From Blattabacterium cuenoti (lineage in GTDB: Bacteria; Bacteroidota; Bacteroidia; Flavobacteriales; Blattabacteriaceae), in contig NZ_CP059211.1 of assembly GCF_014252115.1 (NCBI RefSeq), forward strand, positions 1-64,000: DNA of 64,000 bases. The letters are read 5' to 3'. Shown here piece after piece: positions 17,233 through 27,296 of this stretch. The notes below the pieces were generated by a model. The model was not told where the DNA came from and searched no databases. It worked only from the letters and a program-made list of their open reading frames with translations. The translations under genes were made by a program, and so were the position numbers. The first letter of the stretch is position 1, and the number at the start of each line of letters is the position of its first letter.

Positions 17233-19428
17233 TTGTACCAAATTCGATTTCAATTTTATATCCTTTACATCATATTGAGTTTTTTTTCTGTTTCTTATGG
17301 AAACGAAATAAAAGAAAATAATGATGTAACATTTTATTTTCAAGAAAAAAAAAATAATTTATCTTTTTTCAAGTTTAAAGATGTTTTAAAATATAAATCA
17401 GATATACAAGAACATGATATAGAAAAAGGAAAATCCTATTTAACAGGAAAGGCTTATATAGAATATGATAATACAAAAATTGAAGCGGACCATATAGAAT
17501 TTGATTGGAAAAATGGAGATTTATATGCTCAATCTAAAAAAAATTCTGTTTTACTGCAAAAAAGAAATCAACAATACCTTGTCAATCAACTTCATTTAAA
17601 TTTAAATAATCAAATTGGAGATGCTAAAGATTTTTGCATAAAAGAAAAAGATCATATTATAGTAGCTAATAAAATTTATAAGAAAAAAGAGGATTTTATA
17701 ATGAAAGAAATTACATATATATCTGATCCTTTTTTTTTAAGTAAAAAAGATAATTTTCCTGATTTTTATTTGAAAACAAATTACCTTAAATATTCTTATT
17801 CTAAAAAATATATTTTTTCCGGTCCAGTTTTTTTCTACTGGTATAAAGTTCCAATGCCTATTTTTTTACCTTTTTTTTATATGCCTATAAAATCGAATAA
17901 AATATCTTTTTCATATCCAAAATTTCAAATTTATAAAAAAAGAATTCATATGGAGGATATAGGTTTATTTTTTCCTGTTTCTGATTTTTTAAACTTTAGA
18001 ATATATACTTCTGTACATAATACTGAAACATGGAAAATTAAAACAAGAATAGAATATAAAGATAAACTCAAACATAATTATAATGGATTGATAGATTTTG
18101 ATTATCAAAATTTATCAAATCAACAAAAAAATTATCTATTTCAATGGAAACACAATTCAAATTACAAATCAAGTTCTAAAATAAGTTTTAATGCAAATAT
18201 TAATTATGATTATGATCATGTTTTTTCACATAATCAAAATATAAACTACTCTTATATAAACATAAGAAAAAAATTATCTAACTATTTATGGTTCATAGAT
18301 TTTTACATGACTAAAAATCATATAAAAAAGGAAACAAGATTTATTGTTCCAGAATTATTCTTACATACAAAAAATATACTTTTTCACGATGAAAAAAACT
18401 TTTTTTTCAATCAGATAGATATTGAAAATAAATTGCATTTAAAAAATTATATAGATTATTTTAATTGTTATCGAGAAACGTATTTTCATAGTAGTTTTAA
18501 GCATAATATAAGCATGATTGGTTATTTTCCTTTGTTTTCATATTTGAGAGGATCATCCAAAATTCTTTATGAAGATTTTCATATATGGAGTTTTCCTTAT
18601 TTTCATATTTCAAGTTTTCAAAACTTATATTTTTCTACAAATATTACATCTATTCCATTTTATAAAGTTTGGAAACTAAAAAATAATTTTTTATTAAAAC
18701 ATCAAATACAACCGATTTTATTTTTTCATATGAAATATTTTTCTCCTTTTTTTTATAACGTAAAAAATCATTATGAAAAAAAAATAAATTTGGTTTTAAA
18801 TAACGATTGGATAACAAAAAACACATGGAATCGAATCGATATTAATAATTCATTTATTATTGATCATAATTTTATAAAATGGAATAATTTTAATGTCATA
18901 GGTAATATTGATTTACCAAATAATTTGGAAACAAATTATAAAATAGGAATAAAACTTGATAAAGAAGAAAAAAAAATGATGTATTTTGATATTTCTTTTT
19001 TTTCTAATTACAACATCAATTTTTTTACTATAAAAAACAAATTTCAGAAAAAAGGAAAAAATCGTTATGATTACTTTTTTTTCGATCAAAAAAATTATGC
19101 GAGATATCCAATTCCATTGAATTTAAAAATTGATTTTCATTCCAATTACAAAAATTACTTTAGTAAAAAAAACTTATTTCAAGTTTTTTTAAATTTTAAT
19201 GGATCTGTAAATATCACAAAATATTGGAAAATCGATTTTAATACAAATTACAATTTGTTAAAAAATAAAATAATATTTGCAAATATTATTTTTTATAGGG
19301 ATTTAAGAAGTTTTGAAATGAGTTTTAATTGGACCCCCATTTCCGTAGAAAATTCTTCTTGGTCTTTTTTTATAGGAATGAAAGATCCTAATCTTAAAAA
19401 TATTATACAATATAGTGTACAAAATTAA
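17233..19428 (+). CDS. lptD: LPS-assembly outer-membrane protein, LptD-like
   Basis: Outer-membrane barrel that places lipopolysaccharide in the outer leaflet. The N-terminus is a signal-peptide-like hydrophobic stretch (about 7-22). It is followed by a short OstA-type domain (about 55-150, SYLTGKAYIEYDNTKIEADH) and a long region of alternating aromatic and polar residues ending in an aromatic-rich barrel. At 731 residues it is shorter than most flavobacterial LptD proteins. The start is unclear: the likely codon is TTG at 17233, whereas an ATG coupled to the folK stop (17216) opens a different frame that closes after 20 codons. ridA follows 7 bases later, a usual flavobacterial arrangement. 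Assignment rests on the domain pattern and neighbourhood. Confidence 0.8.
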   Translation: MYQIRFQFYILYIILSFFSVSYGNEIKENNDVTFYFQEKKNNLSFFKFKDVLKYKSDIQEHDIEKGKSYLTGKAYIEYDNTKIEADHIEFDWKNGDLYAQSKKNSVLLQKRNQQYLVNQLHLNLNNQIGDAKDFCIKEKDHIIVANKIYKKKEDFIMKEITYISDPFFLSKKDNFPDFYLKTNYLKYSYSKKYIFSGPVFFYWYKVPMPIFLPFFYMPIKSNKISFSYPKFQIYKKRIHMEDIGLFFPVSDFLNFRIYTSVHNTETWKIKTRIEYKDKLKHNYNGLIDFDYQNLSNQQKNYLFQWKHNSNYKSSSKISFNANINYDYDHVFSHNQNINYSYINIRKKLSNYLWFIDFYMTKNHIKKETRFIVPELFLHTKNILFHDEKNFFFNQIDIENKLHLKNYIDYFNCYRETYFHSSFKHNISMIGYFPLFSYLRGSSKILYEDFHIWSFPYFHISSFQNLYFSTNITSIPFYKVWKLKNNFLLKHQIQPILFFHMKYFSPFFYNVKNHYEKKINLVLNNDWITKNTWNRIDINNSFIIDHNFIKWNNFNVIGNIDLPNNLETNYKIGIKLDKEEKKMMYFDISFFSNYNINFFTIKNKFQKKGKNRYDYFFFDQKNYARYPIPLNLKIDFHSNYKNYFSKKNLFQVFLNFNGSVNITKYWKIDFNTNYNLLKNKIIFANIIFYRDLRSFEMSFNWTPISVENSSWSFFIGMKDPNLKNIIQYSVQN

Positions 19429-19435
19429 TCAATAC

Positions 19436-19822
19436 ATGAAAAAATTTTCAATAGAAAAAGTTCCATCTTATGGTCCATATAATACATGTGTTCTTGTTGG
19501 AAATCTTCTGTTTGTTTCAGGTCAGATAGCTATGGATAAAAATACAAATAAATTAGTTTCTGATAATATAGAAATAGAAACAAAAAAAGTAATGGAAAAC
19601 ATAAATATTATTCTTTCAGAAAATGGAATAGGATTTCAAGACGTTATAAAAACTTCTATTTTCGTGATAAATATGAATTTTTTTGCTAAAATAAATAATG
19701 TGTATTCTAGATTTTTTTGTAAAGAAAATTATCCAACTAGAGACTTTATACAAGTTTCTGGTCTTCCTAAAAATGCTAATATTGAGATATCTCTAATAGC
19801 GTATAAAAATCAAATTAATTAA
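19436..19822 (+). CDS. ridA: RidA family enamine/imine deaminase
   Basis: RidA hydrolyses reactive enamines and imines released by PLP enzymes. The ATG at 19436 gives 128 residues starting MKKFSIEKVPSYGPYNTC, the normal length and start; the frame extends upstream but overlaps lptD without homology. Key features are LFVSGQIAMD near 29 and the substrate-carboxylate-binding arginine in NYPTRDFIQV (about 104). The C-terminal end I-E-I-S-L-I-A-Y matches the family. It lies between lptD and the OstA-like gene. Confidence 0.93.
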   Translation: MKKFSIEKVPSYGPYNTCVLVGNLLFVSGQIAMDKNTNKLVSDNIEIETKKVMENINIILSENGIGFQDVIKTSIFVINMNFFAKINNVYSRFFCKENYPTRDFIQVSGLPKNANIEISLIAYKNQIN

Positions 19823-19825
19823 TTT

Positions 19826-21490
19826 GTGAAACATAAATTTTTAATTTTTATTTTTTTTTTTTATTTATCATTAAATAAAACATCTTCTAATGAACTCATA
19901 AAAAATATACAAATAGTTCATGCAGATTTAATACAAAATAATAAACATAATCAAGATTTTATTTTAACAGGAGATGTTCATTTAAAATATGGAAATTATC
20001 ATCTTTTTTGTGATAAAATTATATACAATAAAAAAAATAATCAATATCATGGATACGGAAATGTGAGGTTGTTATCTGGAAAAAATAAAATAACATCTCA
20101 TAATATAGAAGGAAATTTTTATAATTTTCAATTATCAGGTAAAGTATTTCTATACAAAGAAAAAATGAAATTAACAGCGGATATCATTAATTATAATTTT
20201 TATAAACAGTTATTTCAAGCTATTGGTAATGTGACCCTTTTTTTTGATAAAATCAAATTAAAAACTAGTATATTGGAATATAATTTTATACTGAATCAAA
20301 TTTTTTATAAAAAAAAAAGTGTTATCTATTATGGGGATTATATCATATCTAGTAAAGAAGGTCTTTTTTACATTACTAAAAAAAAAGTAGAGTTAAAACA
20401 TGAAATCAAGTTAATCAGTAAAAATTATACTGTATATGCTAATACGTTGGAATATTTATTTGAAAAAAAGAAAGTTAATTTTCGAAATACTGTCATTATA
20501 ATACAAAATAAAAATTTAAATAATTTTATTTATGCTAAAAAAGCATTTTTCTTTTTTCAAGAGAAAATGTTTTTTTTTGAAAATTATATAAGTATTCATT
20601 ATAATGATCAGATTTTTAGAGGAGAAAATTTAATATTTGATCAGAAAAAAAAATGTGGATTCATCAAAAATATTTTATTAGAAGATTTGAAAAAAAAATT
20701 TTTTTTGATAAGTGGACATGGAAAATTTGATTTTTATTCTGGTATTCTAGTGTTAGAAAAAAATCCAAAAATCATAAAAATATCAAAAAATGATTTTATT
20801 TTTGTTTTTTCAAAAATTTTAAAAATAAGCATAAAAAAAAATTATGAATATTCAATTCAAGCTTTTTCTGTTAAAAGTTTTTTTTTGAATGAATCTATTC
20901 AAGGTAAATGTGATCTTTTTAATTATGAATCTTTAAATAATTATATTCAATTTAGTGGAACTCCTATATTTTGGTTTCAAAATAAACAAATTACTGGAAA
21001 AGTAATATATATTTATTCTAAAAATGAAAATTATTTAGATTATATTATTATTAAAAACGCTTTATACACAGAAAAAATAAACTCAAAAGAGTTTAATCAA
21101 ATAGAAGGAAATATCATAACCGGATTTTTTAATAAAGGAAATTTATTGAAAAAAGTAGTAATTAAAGGAAATATTAATAGTATTATATTTCTTTATTATC
21201 AAGGAAAAAAAATAATTCATAGATTATCTTGTCGTGTTCTATCGGTGTTTTTAGATAGTAATAAAAAAATTAGAAAAATTCTTTGTGAAAAAGAAACACA
21301 TTCAGAACTAATTCCTATACATAAAAAAACTCCTAATCCTAAAGAGTTACTTTATCTCCCTAAATTTTCTTGGAAAAAAAAAGATAAACCGGAACAAAAT
21401 AAAAAACTCTTTATAAAAGAAATAGACAAGTATAAAAAAGAAAGTTTATTAGAAAAAGAAGAAATTAAAACTATGATAAAAAATAAATAG
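19826..21490 (+). CDS. OstA/LptA-like periplasmic protein
   Basis: Probably a periplasmic LPS-transport protein of the LptA/OstA family. It has a signal peptide (about 1-22, MKHKFLIFIFFFYLSLNKTSSN), then repeated OstA-type strands (for example FILTGDVHLKYGNYHLFCDK and GYGNVRLL, about 45-130). The rest of the 554 residues continues the beta-rich pattern and ends in a lysine-rich tail. It is far longer than proteobacterial LptA (about 180 residues), which is normal for the flavobacterial OstA-like protein. The start is GTG at 19826, 3 bases after ridA. A class III aminotransferase follows, as in free-living relatives. Exact role is inferred. Confidence 0.75.
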   Translation: MKHKFLIFIFFFYLSLNKTSSNELIKNIQIVHADLIQNNKHNQDFILTGDVHLKYGNYHLFCDKIIYNKKNNQYHGYGNVRLLSGKNKITSHNIEGNFYNFQLSGKVFLYKEKMKLTADIINYNFYKQLFQAIGNVTLFFDKIKLKTSILEYNFILNQIFYKKKSVIYYGDYIISSKEGLFYITKKKVELKHEIKLISKNYTVYANTLEYLFEKKKVNFRNTVIIIQNKNLNNFIYAKKAFFFFQEKMFFFENYISIHYNDQIFRGENLIFDQKKKCGFIKNILLEDLKKKFFLISGHGKFDFYSGILVLEKNPKIIKISKNDFIFVFSKILKISIKKNYEYSIQAFSVKSFFLNESIQGKCDLFNYESLNNYIQFSGTPIFWFQNKQITGKVIYIYSKNENYLDYIIIKNALYTEKINSKEFNQIEGNIITGFFNKGNLLKKVVIKGNINSIIFLYYQGKKIIHRLSCRVLSVFLDSNKKIRKILCEKETHSELIPIHKKTPNPKELLYLPKFSWKKKDKPEQNKKLFIKEIDKYKKESLLEKEEIKTMIKNK

Positions 21491-21507
21491 AATTAAATTC
21501 TTGTCTT

Positions 21508-22701
21508 ATGAAAGAAAAAGAATTAGAAAAAGATTTTTTTCAATATCAAACTCAAGTTAATCCATGTCCTATGAATATTATGGTAGATCATGCTGAAGGC
21601 AGTTATATTTATGGAAAAAATGGTAAAAAATATCTGGATTTTGTAGCAGGTATTTCCGTTAATGTATTAGGACATGGAAATAAAGAAATAAAAAAAGCCA
21701 TAAAAAAACAAGTTGATAAATATTTGCATACTATGGTATATGGAGAATTCATACAAAGTCCTTGTGTAAAACTTTGTAAAAAAATATCAGAAAATATTCC
21801 ACACCCGCTTACTACCACTTATTTAGTAAATTCAGGAACGGAAGCTGTTGAAGGTGCTTTAAAACTAGCTAAATGTTATACAGGTAGAGAAGAAATTATA
21901 TCCTGCAAACAATCTTATCATGGAAGCACACATGGTTCTATGAGTGTAATGGGACATGAAGATTATAAAAGACCTTTTAGACCGATGTTGCCTTTGGTTA
22001 AATTTATTACATTTAATCATGTAGATGAATTAATTAATTCTATTACAGAAAAAACTGCTGGCGTCATTTTAGAAACAATTCAATGTTCTTCTGGAGTTAT
22101 ATTGCCAGATCATTCTTTTTTGAAAGAATTAAGAAAACAGTGTGATAAAAAGAAATCTTTAATGATACTTGATGAGATCCAAACTGGATTTGGAAGAACA
22201 GGAAAACTTTTTGCATTTGAACATTATGACGTTGTTCCTGATATTTTGATAATGGGAAAAGGAATGGGAGGCGGAATGCCTATCAGTGGATTTGTCTCAT
22301 CGAAAAAAATTATGAAATCTTTCATAAAAACACCTTTAGGTGGACATTTAACTACTTTTGGAGGAAATTCTGTTTCTGCTTCTGCTTCTTTATCTACTTT
22401 AAATCAGCTTATTAATTCTGATATATTGAAACAAGTTTCATTAAAAGAAAAGTGGATTAAGAAATATTTGATTCATAATCAAATCAAAAATATTTATGGA
22501 AAAGGTCTTTTGTTGTCTTTTGAATTAAAAAATAAAAAGACAGTGGATAAAGTTTTAAAAAACTGTATAAAAAAAGGATTAATATTATTTCGTTTTCTGT
22601 TTCACAATAATTTTGTACGTATATCTCCTCCGTTGACTATTACGAAAGAAGAAATACAAAAAGGATGTTCTATTATTATTGAAAGTTTAAATAAACTTTA
22701 A
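21508..22701 (+). CDS. Class III PLP-dependent aminotransferase (ArgD/ornithine-type family)
   Basis: Fold-type I aminotransferase that moves an amino group between an amino acid and a 2-oxo acid. The 397 residues include NSGTEAVEGALKLAK (about 108), the SYHGSTHGS loop (about 137), the Asp of LDEIQTGFGRTG (about 224) and the PLP lysine in MGKGMGGGMP (about 250). The family includes acetylornithine, ornithine and other omega-amino acid aminotransferases; substrate cannot be read from the sequence. It sits beside the OstA-like gene in free-living flavobacteria too, so it is not part of an arginine operon here. No active-site residue is lost. Confidence 0.85.
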   Translation: MKEKELEKDFFQYQTQVNPCPMNIMVDHAEGSYIYGKNGKKYLDFVAGISVNVLGHGNKEIKKAIKKQVDKYLHTMVYGEFIQSPCVKLCKKISENIPHPLTTTYLVNSGTEAVEGALKLAKCYTGREEIISCKQSYHGSTHGSMSVMGHEDYKRPFRPMLPLVKFITFNHVDELINSITEKTAGVILETIQCSSGVILPDHSFLKELRKQCDKKKSLMILDEIQTGFGRTGKLFAFEHYDVVPDILIMGKGMGGGMPISGFVSSKKIMKSFIKTPLGGHLTTFGGNSVSASASLSTLNQLINSDILKQVSLKEKWIKKYLIHNQIKNIYGKGLLLSFELKNKKTVDKVLKNCIKKGLILFRFLFHNNFVRISPPLTITKEEIQKGCSIIIESLNKL

Positions 22702-22722
22702 AATAGAAAAAATAATGTATAA

Positions 22723-23475
22723 TTGAGATTTTTTATTGAATTATCTTATAATGGTAAACATTTTTTTGGATGGCAAATTCAAAAAAAAGTAAATACAGTA
22801 GAAGAAAAATTAGAATATTGTCTTTCAAAATTATTGAAAAGATCTATAAATGTTGTAGGTGCTGGAAGAACGGATAAAGGAGTTCATGCTAAACAAATGT
22901 TTGCCCATTTTGATTACGAAAAAAAAATTGGAAATAATTTTTTGTATAGACTAAATATTTTTTTACCCAAATCTATTAGAGTCCTCAATATTTTCCCAGT
23001 AAAAAAAAATATTCATGCAAGATTTGATGCTATCAAAAGAACATATAAATATTATTTAACAAAAGAAAAAAATCCATTCAATCAAGATTTTTCTTGGTAT
23101 TGTTTTTATTCACTAGATATTAAAAAAATGAATACAGCTTCTCAAAAACTTTTGGGTAATAAGGACTTTAGTTCTTTTTGTAAAAAGAAAAGAACTAATG
23201 AAAATAACATATGTCATATTTATCATGCTTATTGGACGGAATATAATTCGGATGATAATAATATTTTATGTTTTACTATTGAAGCCAATCGATTTTTAAG
23301 ATCAATGGTTAGAGTCATTATAGGTACACTTATTGATGTAGGAAGAGATAAAATTAGTATCAATGAATTTACAAAAATCATAGAATTAAATAATTCTGAT
23401 TTTTGTAAATCAATAGTTCCTGCATGTGGATTATTCTTAAATCATGTTCTTTATCCAGAAGATATTTTTTTATGA
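22723..23475 (+). CDS. truA: tRNA pseudouridine(38-40) synthase
   Basis: Makes pseudouridine in the anticodon stem-loop of tRNAs. The 250-residue protein has the catalytic aspartate in AGRTDKGVHA (about 46-55), the motif RFDAIKRTYKYYL and the late FLRSMVRVIIGTLIDVG. The start is TTG at 22723 (MRFFIELSYNGKHFFGWQ); an ATG just before (22714) runs into a stop at once. The stop overlaps the ATG of the following ABC gene by 4 bases (ATGA), which suggests translational coupling. Confidence 0.94.
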   Translation: MRFFIELSYNGKHFFGWQIQKKVNTVEEKLEYCLSKLLKRSINVVGAGRTDKGVHAKQMFAHFDYEKKIGNNFLYRLNIFLPKSIRVLNIFPVKKNIHARFDAIKRTYKYYLTKEKNPFNQDFSWYCFYSLDIKKMNTASQKLLGNKDFSSFCKKKRTNENNICHIYHAYWTEYNSDDNNILCFTIEANRFLRSMVRVIIGTLIDVGRDKISINEFTKIIELNNSDFCKSIVPACGLFLNHVLYPEDIFL

Positions 23476-25232
23476 AAAAAAAGTTGAATATACGAAAATC
23501 CTCTTTAAAACAATTGATTTTAATTAGTTTTAATTATAAACTTATATTAATATCAATAATTATTACTTCTATATTAATTTCTTTTATTTCTGCTTACCGT
23601 CCTAAATTAATACAAAAAGCTATAGACATTCATATTCTTTATAAAGATTTCTTGGGTTTAAAAAATATATTGATGTTGATAATTATGCTTCTTTTTCTAG
23701 AAAGTATATTTCACTTTATTTTATTATATCTATCTAATCTTTTAGCTCAAAATGTAATTGAAAAAATTAGAATTCTTTTATTTGAAAAATTACTATATTT
23801 TAAGAATTCTTTTTTTAACAAAACTCCAATAGGAAAATTGGTTTCTTATTCTGTATCCGATATAGAAACTATAACTGTAATATTTAATGATGGAATTTTA
23901 CTTGTTTCTGGAGATGTTTTAAGGATAATAATGATTATTATTATGATGTATACAGTTCATCAAAAGTTATCTTTTATAGTTTTATTTTCTATTCCTTTTA
24001 TGTATATCATTACTCGTTCTTTTCAAAAAACGTTAAAAAAAACGTTTCATGAAGAACGTCTTCAAACTTCACGATTAAATAGTTTTTTACAAGAAAATAT
24101 CATAGGAATGTCTATCATTCAACTTTTTCATAAAGAAAGAGAAGAATATTCAAAATTTCAATTTATTAATCGAAAATTAATGAATGCTCATTTTAAGACT
24201 ATTTTTTATTTTTCTATTTTTTTTCCTATAGTAGAAATACTATCTGCAGTAACAATAAGTATTATCATATTTTATGGAGGATTTTATGCAATTGAAATAG
24301 GAAATATTCAACCTGGTCAAATTATTGCTTTTATTTTTTTTATCTATCTTCTTTTTCGTCCTATACGACAGATAGCTGATAGGTTTAATATTATACAAAG
24401 AGGAATATCTGGAATAGAACGTATATTTTCCATATTAAATTCCGAAGAAGTTATTACTAATAAAGGAAATTTACGTTTTGAAAAATTAAAAGGACATATT
24501 CTTTTCAAAAATGTTCACTTTTCTTATATGAATGATGAAATGGTATTAAAAGGAATTTCTTTTGAGATTAACCCAGGAGAAAAAGTTGCTATAGTTGGAT
24601 CAACAGGTTCTGGAAAATCTACAATTACTCATTTAATTTCTAGATTTTATGAAATAAAAAAAGGAAACATTTTGATTGATGGACATTATATTCAAGATAT
24701 AGAACTAAAGAATTTGAGATCTCATATAAGAGTAGTATCACAAGATATTTTTTTATTTAACGATTCTATTATTAATAATATTACTTTAGGGGATCCGTCT
24801 ATTAGTATAGATAAAATAGAAAAAATGGCAAAAAAAATAGGAATACATAATTTTATTACATCATTACCTAACGGATATAAATCTATAGTAAAAGAAAGAG
24901 GAAATTTACTTTCTCTTGGAGAAAAACAGTTGATTTCTTTTTTAAGAGTTCAAATGCATCCTTATTCTATACTTATATTAGATGAAGCAACAACATCCTT
25001 AAATAAGGAGTTAGAGAAAATAATTTATTCTGCTACAGATTTTTTAACTAAAAATAAAACTTCTATCATCATTACTCACCGTATTTCTACATTAGAAAAT
25101 GCTGATAAAATATTAGCTATTGATAAAGGGTATATTGTAGAAAAAGGAACCCATAAAGAGTTAATTCAATTAAATGGATATTATGCTGGATTGTATAAAG
25201 AAACTTTAACAAGAAAAATTTTTAACAGTTAA
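23472..25232 (+). CDS. ABC exporter, MsbA/MdlB type (fused membrane and ATPase domains)
   Basis: Half-transporter with six membrane segments (about 20-310) followed by an ATPase domain (about 345-575). The ATPase has Walker A GSTGSGKST, the signature variant LSLGEKQ, Walker B ILILDEATTS and the H-loop ITHRIS. The ATG at 23472, overlapping the truA stop, gives 586 residues. Such exporters flip lipids (MsbA) or export small molecules (MdlB-like). The neighbouring LPS-transport genes favour a lipid role, but that is inference. Its end overlaps the convergent surA-like gene by 11 bases. Confidence 0.88.
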   Translation: MKKKLNIRKSSLKQLILISFNYKLILISIIITSILISFISAYRPKLIQKAIDIHILYKDFLGLKNILMLIIMLLFLESIFHFILLYLSNLLAQNVIEKIRILLFEKLLYFKNSFFNKTPIGKLVSYSVSDIETITVIFNDGILLVSGDVLRIIMIIIMMYTVHQKLSFIVLFSIPFMYIITRSFQKTLKKTFHEERLQTSRLNSFLQENIIGMSIIQLFHKEREEYSKFQFINRKLMNAHFKTIFYFSIFFPIVEILSAVTISIIIFYGGFYAIEIGNIQPGQIIAFIFFIYLLFRPIRQIADRFNIIQRGISGIERIFSILNSEEVITNKGNLRFEKLKGHILFKNVHFSYMNDEMVLKGISFEINPGEKVAIVGSTGSGKSTITHLISRFYEIKKGNILIDGHYIQDIELKNLRSHIRVVSQDIFLFNDSIINNITLGDPSISIDKIEKMAKKIGIHNFITSLPNGYKSIVKERGNLLSLGEKQLISFLRVQMHPYSILILDEATTSLNKELEKIIYSATDFLTKNKTSIIITHRISTLENADKILAIDKGYIVEKGTHKELIQLNGYYAGLYKETLTRKIFNS

Positions 25233-26508
25233 TTTTAACGTAATAAGTTTTTTTTAGTATATCCTTTGCCCAATTTTTTATTTTTTCTTTTTTTTTGATG
25301 CTTGTTAACAAATTTTTTAACGTAGTATAATTTTCTTCTAAGGAATAAGGTTTAGATGGAATATCATCTAATAACTTGATCATAACAAATGCTTCTTTTC
25401 CATTTATAATTTCTTTATAAGGATTAGTAATTTTTCCTTTTTTTAAAGAAAGTAACACTTTCTTCATATTTTTTGATAATTGATTTTCTTCTATCCATAT
25501 TTTATTTTGGACTATTACATCTACAATTTCATTATGATTTAATAAATCTGGTATTTTATCTAAATTTATTTTGTGATTACTAATACGTTTTCTAAATAAT
25601 TTTGCAAATGATTTTGCTTTATATAATTCATATTTTGAATACTTAGGTTTAATTAGTATTTGTCTAAAATCAATTTCATCTTTATTTTTATTTTCCAATT
25701 TAATTAGATGAAATCCTAAATTCGTTTCAAAAGGTTCAGATATTTCACCTTCTTTTAAAAAAGAAATAGAGTGTTGAAATTGTTCTGGTAAATTTTTGAT
25801 TTTCATTCCCTTTATTAAACCACCTTGTAATGCTGAAGAGTCATCTTCAGAAAATAAAATAGCTTTAGTAGAAAAATCATTATCAAAATATAATATTTCT
25901 TTTTTGATTTGATTTAAAAAATCAATTATCTTTTTTTTGTCAATATTACTTAATTTAGGATATAGTATTATATAAGAAATACACATTTTTTTTGGAGTGA
26001 AAGGTATTTGATTTTTTTTTTGTGTAAAGAAATATTTTATTTCCTCGGGGGTAACTTCTACATCATCTGTTATTTTTTTATAGAATTTTTCTATATATTG
26101 TTGATTTTTAATATTCTCATTCAATTTTTTCAAAAATTCCTTATCTTTAAGTTGAATCAAAAATTGTTCTTGATTGATATATTTATTTTTTATTTCTGAT
26201 AAAAAAACTTGACTCATATATTCTAATTCTTGATCACTAATTTGTATGCTTTCATCTTTTTTTGCATGAAAAAGTATTAATTTTTTTATAATGAAATCAT
26301 TTATATTTCCGTTAGTATGGCATAACGATTCTTTTTCATCATTATTTCTGATTTCAGAATCTAAAATAATTTCATCTCCAATTATTATTGCTATTCCGTT
26401 CAGTTTTTCTAAACTAGAAGAATACGAAAAAAAACATACAAGGAAACATATAAATACAATAAAAAAACATTTTTTAATAAAAATAAAAAGAATATTTTTC
26501 ATACACAT
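25222..26508 (-). CDS. Periplasmic peptidyl-prolyl isomerase/chaperone, SurA-like
   Basis: Probable periplasmic chaperone for outer-membrane proteins. A signal peptide (about 3-30, strongly hydrophobic) precedes a SurA N-terminal-type helical domain (about 35-170). Two parvulin (PpiC)-type regions follow: about 175-275 (with GLIKGMKIKNLPEQF and SEPFETNLGFHLIKLENK) and about 280-390 (FRQILIKPKYS). It has 428 residues if it starts at 26508, or 426 from the second ATG (26502). It lies divergent from lptB. The paired lptD, tamB-like and surA-like genes suggest real outer-membrane protein assembly. Confidence 0.8.
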   Translation of the reverse strand: MCMKNILFIFIKKCFFIVFICFLVCFFSYSSSLEKLNGIAIIIGDEIILDSEIRNNDEKESLCHTNGNINDFIIKKLILFHAKKDESIQISDQELEYMSQVFLSEIKNKYINQEQFLIQLKDKEFLKKLNENIKNQQYIEKFYKKITDDVEVTPEEIKYFFTQKKNQIPFTPKKMCISYIILYPKLSNIDKKKIIDFLNQIKKEILYFDNDFSTKAILFSEDDSSALQGGLIKGMKIKNLPEQFQHSISFLKEGEISEPFETNLGFHLIKLENKNKDEIDFRQILIKPKYSKYELYKAKSFAKLFRKRISNHKINLDKIPDLLNHNEIVDVIVQNKIWIEENQLSKNMKKVLLSLKKGKITNPYKEIINGKEAFVMIKLLDDIPSKPYSLEENYTTLKNLLTSIKKKEKIKNWAKDILKKTYYVKINC

Positions 26509-26564
26509 GTATGTTGTGTTTATGTGTAAAATACATAAAAAAAATTAAAAAAACTATTGACATT

Positions 26565-27296
26565 ATGGCTTTGAAAGTTAATAATATATATAAAAAATAT
26601 AAAAGAAAATATATCGTAAAAAATGTATCAATTGAGTTGAATAAAGGAGAAATAGTAGGTTTGATTGGACCTAATGGAGCAGGAAAAACAACTTCTTTTT
26701 ATATGATTGTAGGATTCATTAAACCAGATAGAGGAGAAATTTTTATTGATAATCAAAATATCACATCGAATCCTATGTATCAACGTTCTAAAAAAGGAAT
26801 TGGATATTTAGCTCAAGAACCATCTATATTTAGAAAATTATCTGTGGAAGATAATATTTTATGTGTGTTAGAAATGCAAAAAATATCAAATATTGAAAAA
26901 AAAAATATAACAGAAAAACTCATTGAAGAATTAGGATTACAGAAAGTTAGAAATAATCGTGGGGATCTTATTTCCGGAGGAGAACGAAGACGTACTGAAA
27001 TTGCTAGATGCTTAGCTATAAATCCCAAATTTTTTCTTTTAGATGAACCTTTTTCTGGAATAGATCCAATTTCTACAGAAGAATTAAAAAAAATAATTAT
27101 TTCTCTTAAAAAAAAAAATATAGGTATATTAATAACAGACCATAATGTTCAAGAGATTATTACGATAACAGATCGTATTTATTTTATGTTTAATGGAAGG
27201 ATTATAAAAAATGGATCTACTGTAGAAATTATACAAGATTCTATAGTGAGAAAAATTTATTTAGGAAATAAAATTATAAATTTAAAGAACGAATAA
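26565..27296 (+). CDS. lptB: LPS export ABC transporter ATP-binding protein
   Basis: ATPase of the LptB2FG exporter that extracts lipopolysaccharide from the inner membrane. The ATG at 26565 gives 243 residues beginning MALKVNNIYKKYKRK; the frame is open upstream to 26511, but that part is not homologous. Motifs are Walker A GPNGAGKTT (about 36), Q-loop YLAQEPSIFRKLSVEDN, signature ISGGERRRTEIARCL and Walker B FFLLDEPFSGIDPI. These match LptB closely. The stop and the ATG of thiN share one base (TAATG). LptF and LptG are not in the window. Confidence 0.93.
   Translation: MALKVNNIYKKYKRKYIVKNVSIELNKGEIVGLIGPNGAGKTTSFYMIVGFIKPDRGEIFIDNQNITSNPMYQRSKKGIGYLAQEPSIFRKLSVEDNILCVLEMQKISNIEKKNITEKLIEELGLQKVRNNRGDLISGGERRRTEIARCLAINPKFFLLDEPFSGIDPISTEELKKIIISLKKKNIGILITDHNVQEIITITDRIYFMFNGRIIKNGSTVEIIQDSIVRKIYLGNKIINLKNE

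Noticed and set aside
19415..19435. Upstream extension of ridA
   Set aside because: It overlaps the end of lptD and adds seven residues that RidA proteins do not have.
23424..23471. Upstream extension of the ABC exporter into truA
   Set aside because: The ATG that overlaps the truA stop (23472) is the usual coupled start and begins the homologous sequence.
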